DNA from: Paracoccaceae bacterium
GTDB taxonomy: Bacteria > Pseudomonadota > Alphaproteobacteria > Rhodobacterales > Rhodobacteraceae
Reading direction: 5' to 3'
Length of the DNA: 6,045 nt
Assembly (NCBI GenBank): GCA_018222665.1
Contig: JAAEZW010000127.1
Coordinates: 1-6,045 of the forward strand
Part shown: positions 5,799 to 6,045 of the stretch, piece after piece
Layout: every line of letters starts with the position of its first letter
Position numbering within the stretch: the first letter of the stretch is position 1
Position numbers and translations under genes: made by a program
The notes under the pieces: generated by a model
Database searches by the model: none
Told to the model about the DNA's origin: nothing
The model's input: only the letters and a program-made list of their open reading frames with translations

Positions 5799-6045
5799 CC
5801 GCGTAGGGGACTAGCAGGATATACGCCCAATATTTTGATCGAATCCGTAAAATAGGCGAGTTCGTCTAGCGCCAATTTTACATTGGGATCGTCAGGGTGC
5901 CCCTCAATATCTGCGTAAAACTGGGTCGCCGTAAATGATCCGCCAACCATATAGCTTTCAAGCTTTGTCATGTTGACGCCATTTGTCGCGAAACCGCCCA
6001 TCGCCTTATACAAAGCCGCTGGAATATTGCGCACTTGAAATACAA
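5795..6045 (-). CDS. pheA: Prephenate dehydratase, C-terminal ACT domain (partial)
   Basis: Prephenate dehydratase converts prephenate to phenylpyruvate in phenylalanine synthesis. Only the C-terminal 82 or so codons are in the window; the frame enters at the right edge and ends at TAG 5797-5795. The visible part, FQVRNIPAALYKAMGGFATN then GVNMTKLESYMVGG, is the regulatory ACT domain that binds phenylalanine and gives feedback inhibition. The conserved ESRP motif is replaced by ESYM, which I recall as common in alphaproteobacterial PheA. The end, SIKILGVYPASPL, is the usual ACT-domain close. The catalytic domain lies outside the window. The GTG at 6034-6032 is an internal Val codon, not a start. 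The stop overlaps the stop of the decayed SRPBCC gene by two bases. Confidence 0.93.
   Translation of the reverse strand, partial: VFQVRNIPAALYKAMGGFATNGVNMTKLESYMVGGSFTATQFYADIEGHPDDPNVKLALDELAYFTDSIKILGVYPASPLRG

Noticed and set aside
6032..6034. GTG as a start codon of the pheA fragment
   Set aside because: Similarity to prephenate dehydratase continues upstream (FQ before VRNIPAALYKA) to the window edge, so the gene is cut by the window.

Overview
This window looks like chromosomal housekeeping DNA from an alphaproteobacterium, most likely a marine member of the Rhodobacterales with moderate GC (about half by eye; not counted). The placement rests on several things: a TrcR/DUF1013 cell-cycle regulator, which is an alphaproteobacterial family; the dnaX-ybaB-recR cluster; a short SRP RNA; a NudC-SRPBCC gene pair; and a PheA ACT domain of alphaproteobacterial type. 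No mobile element, CRISPR array or tRNA was seen.

Layout, left to right. Bases 1-82 may be the 3' end of an upstream gene. Bases 83-233 are the control region and leader of trcR, with a good -10 hexamer and two tandem hairpins. trcR (234-992, +) ends at a strong intrinsic terminator. It converges on a tight leftward operon of dnaX (3744-1987), ybaB (1975-1631) and recR (1626-1033). This operon encodes the DNA polymerase III clamp-loader subunit, a small nucleoid-associated protein and the RecFOR-pathway recombination mediator. A cysteine-dependent tyrosine/dual-specificity phosphatase (3821-4303, +) is divergent from dnaX. Its stop codon lies 4 bases from the 3' end of the convergent SRP RNA gene ffs (4400-4308, -). 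nudC (4508-5458, +) encodes an NAD(H)/decapping Nudix hydrolase. It is followed by the remains of an SRPBCC-family gene (5489-5798, +), whose stop codon overlaps the stop of a convergent, partial pheA (prephenate dehydratase, -) that runs off the right edge.

Two observations deserve attention. First, dnaX carries an in-phase A AAA AAC heptamer followed after 4 nt by a potential stem, the architecture of a programmed -1 frameshift site. It would give a product of about 451 residues, close to a gamma subunit, beside the 585-residue tau-like protein. Second, the region between nudC and pheA looks empty but is a decayed SRPBCC gene. Its N-terminus and C-terminus are both readable in different frames, with the middle apparently deleted and one nonsense codon in the C-terminal part. 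No new defence or accessory system was found.
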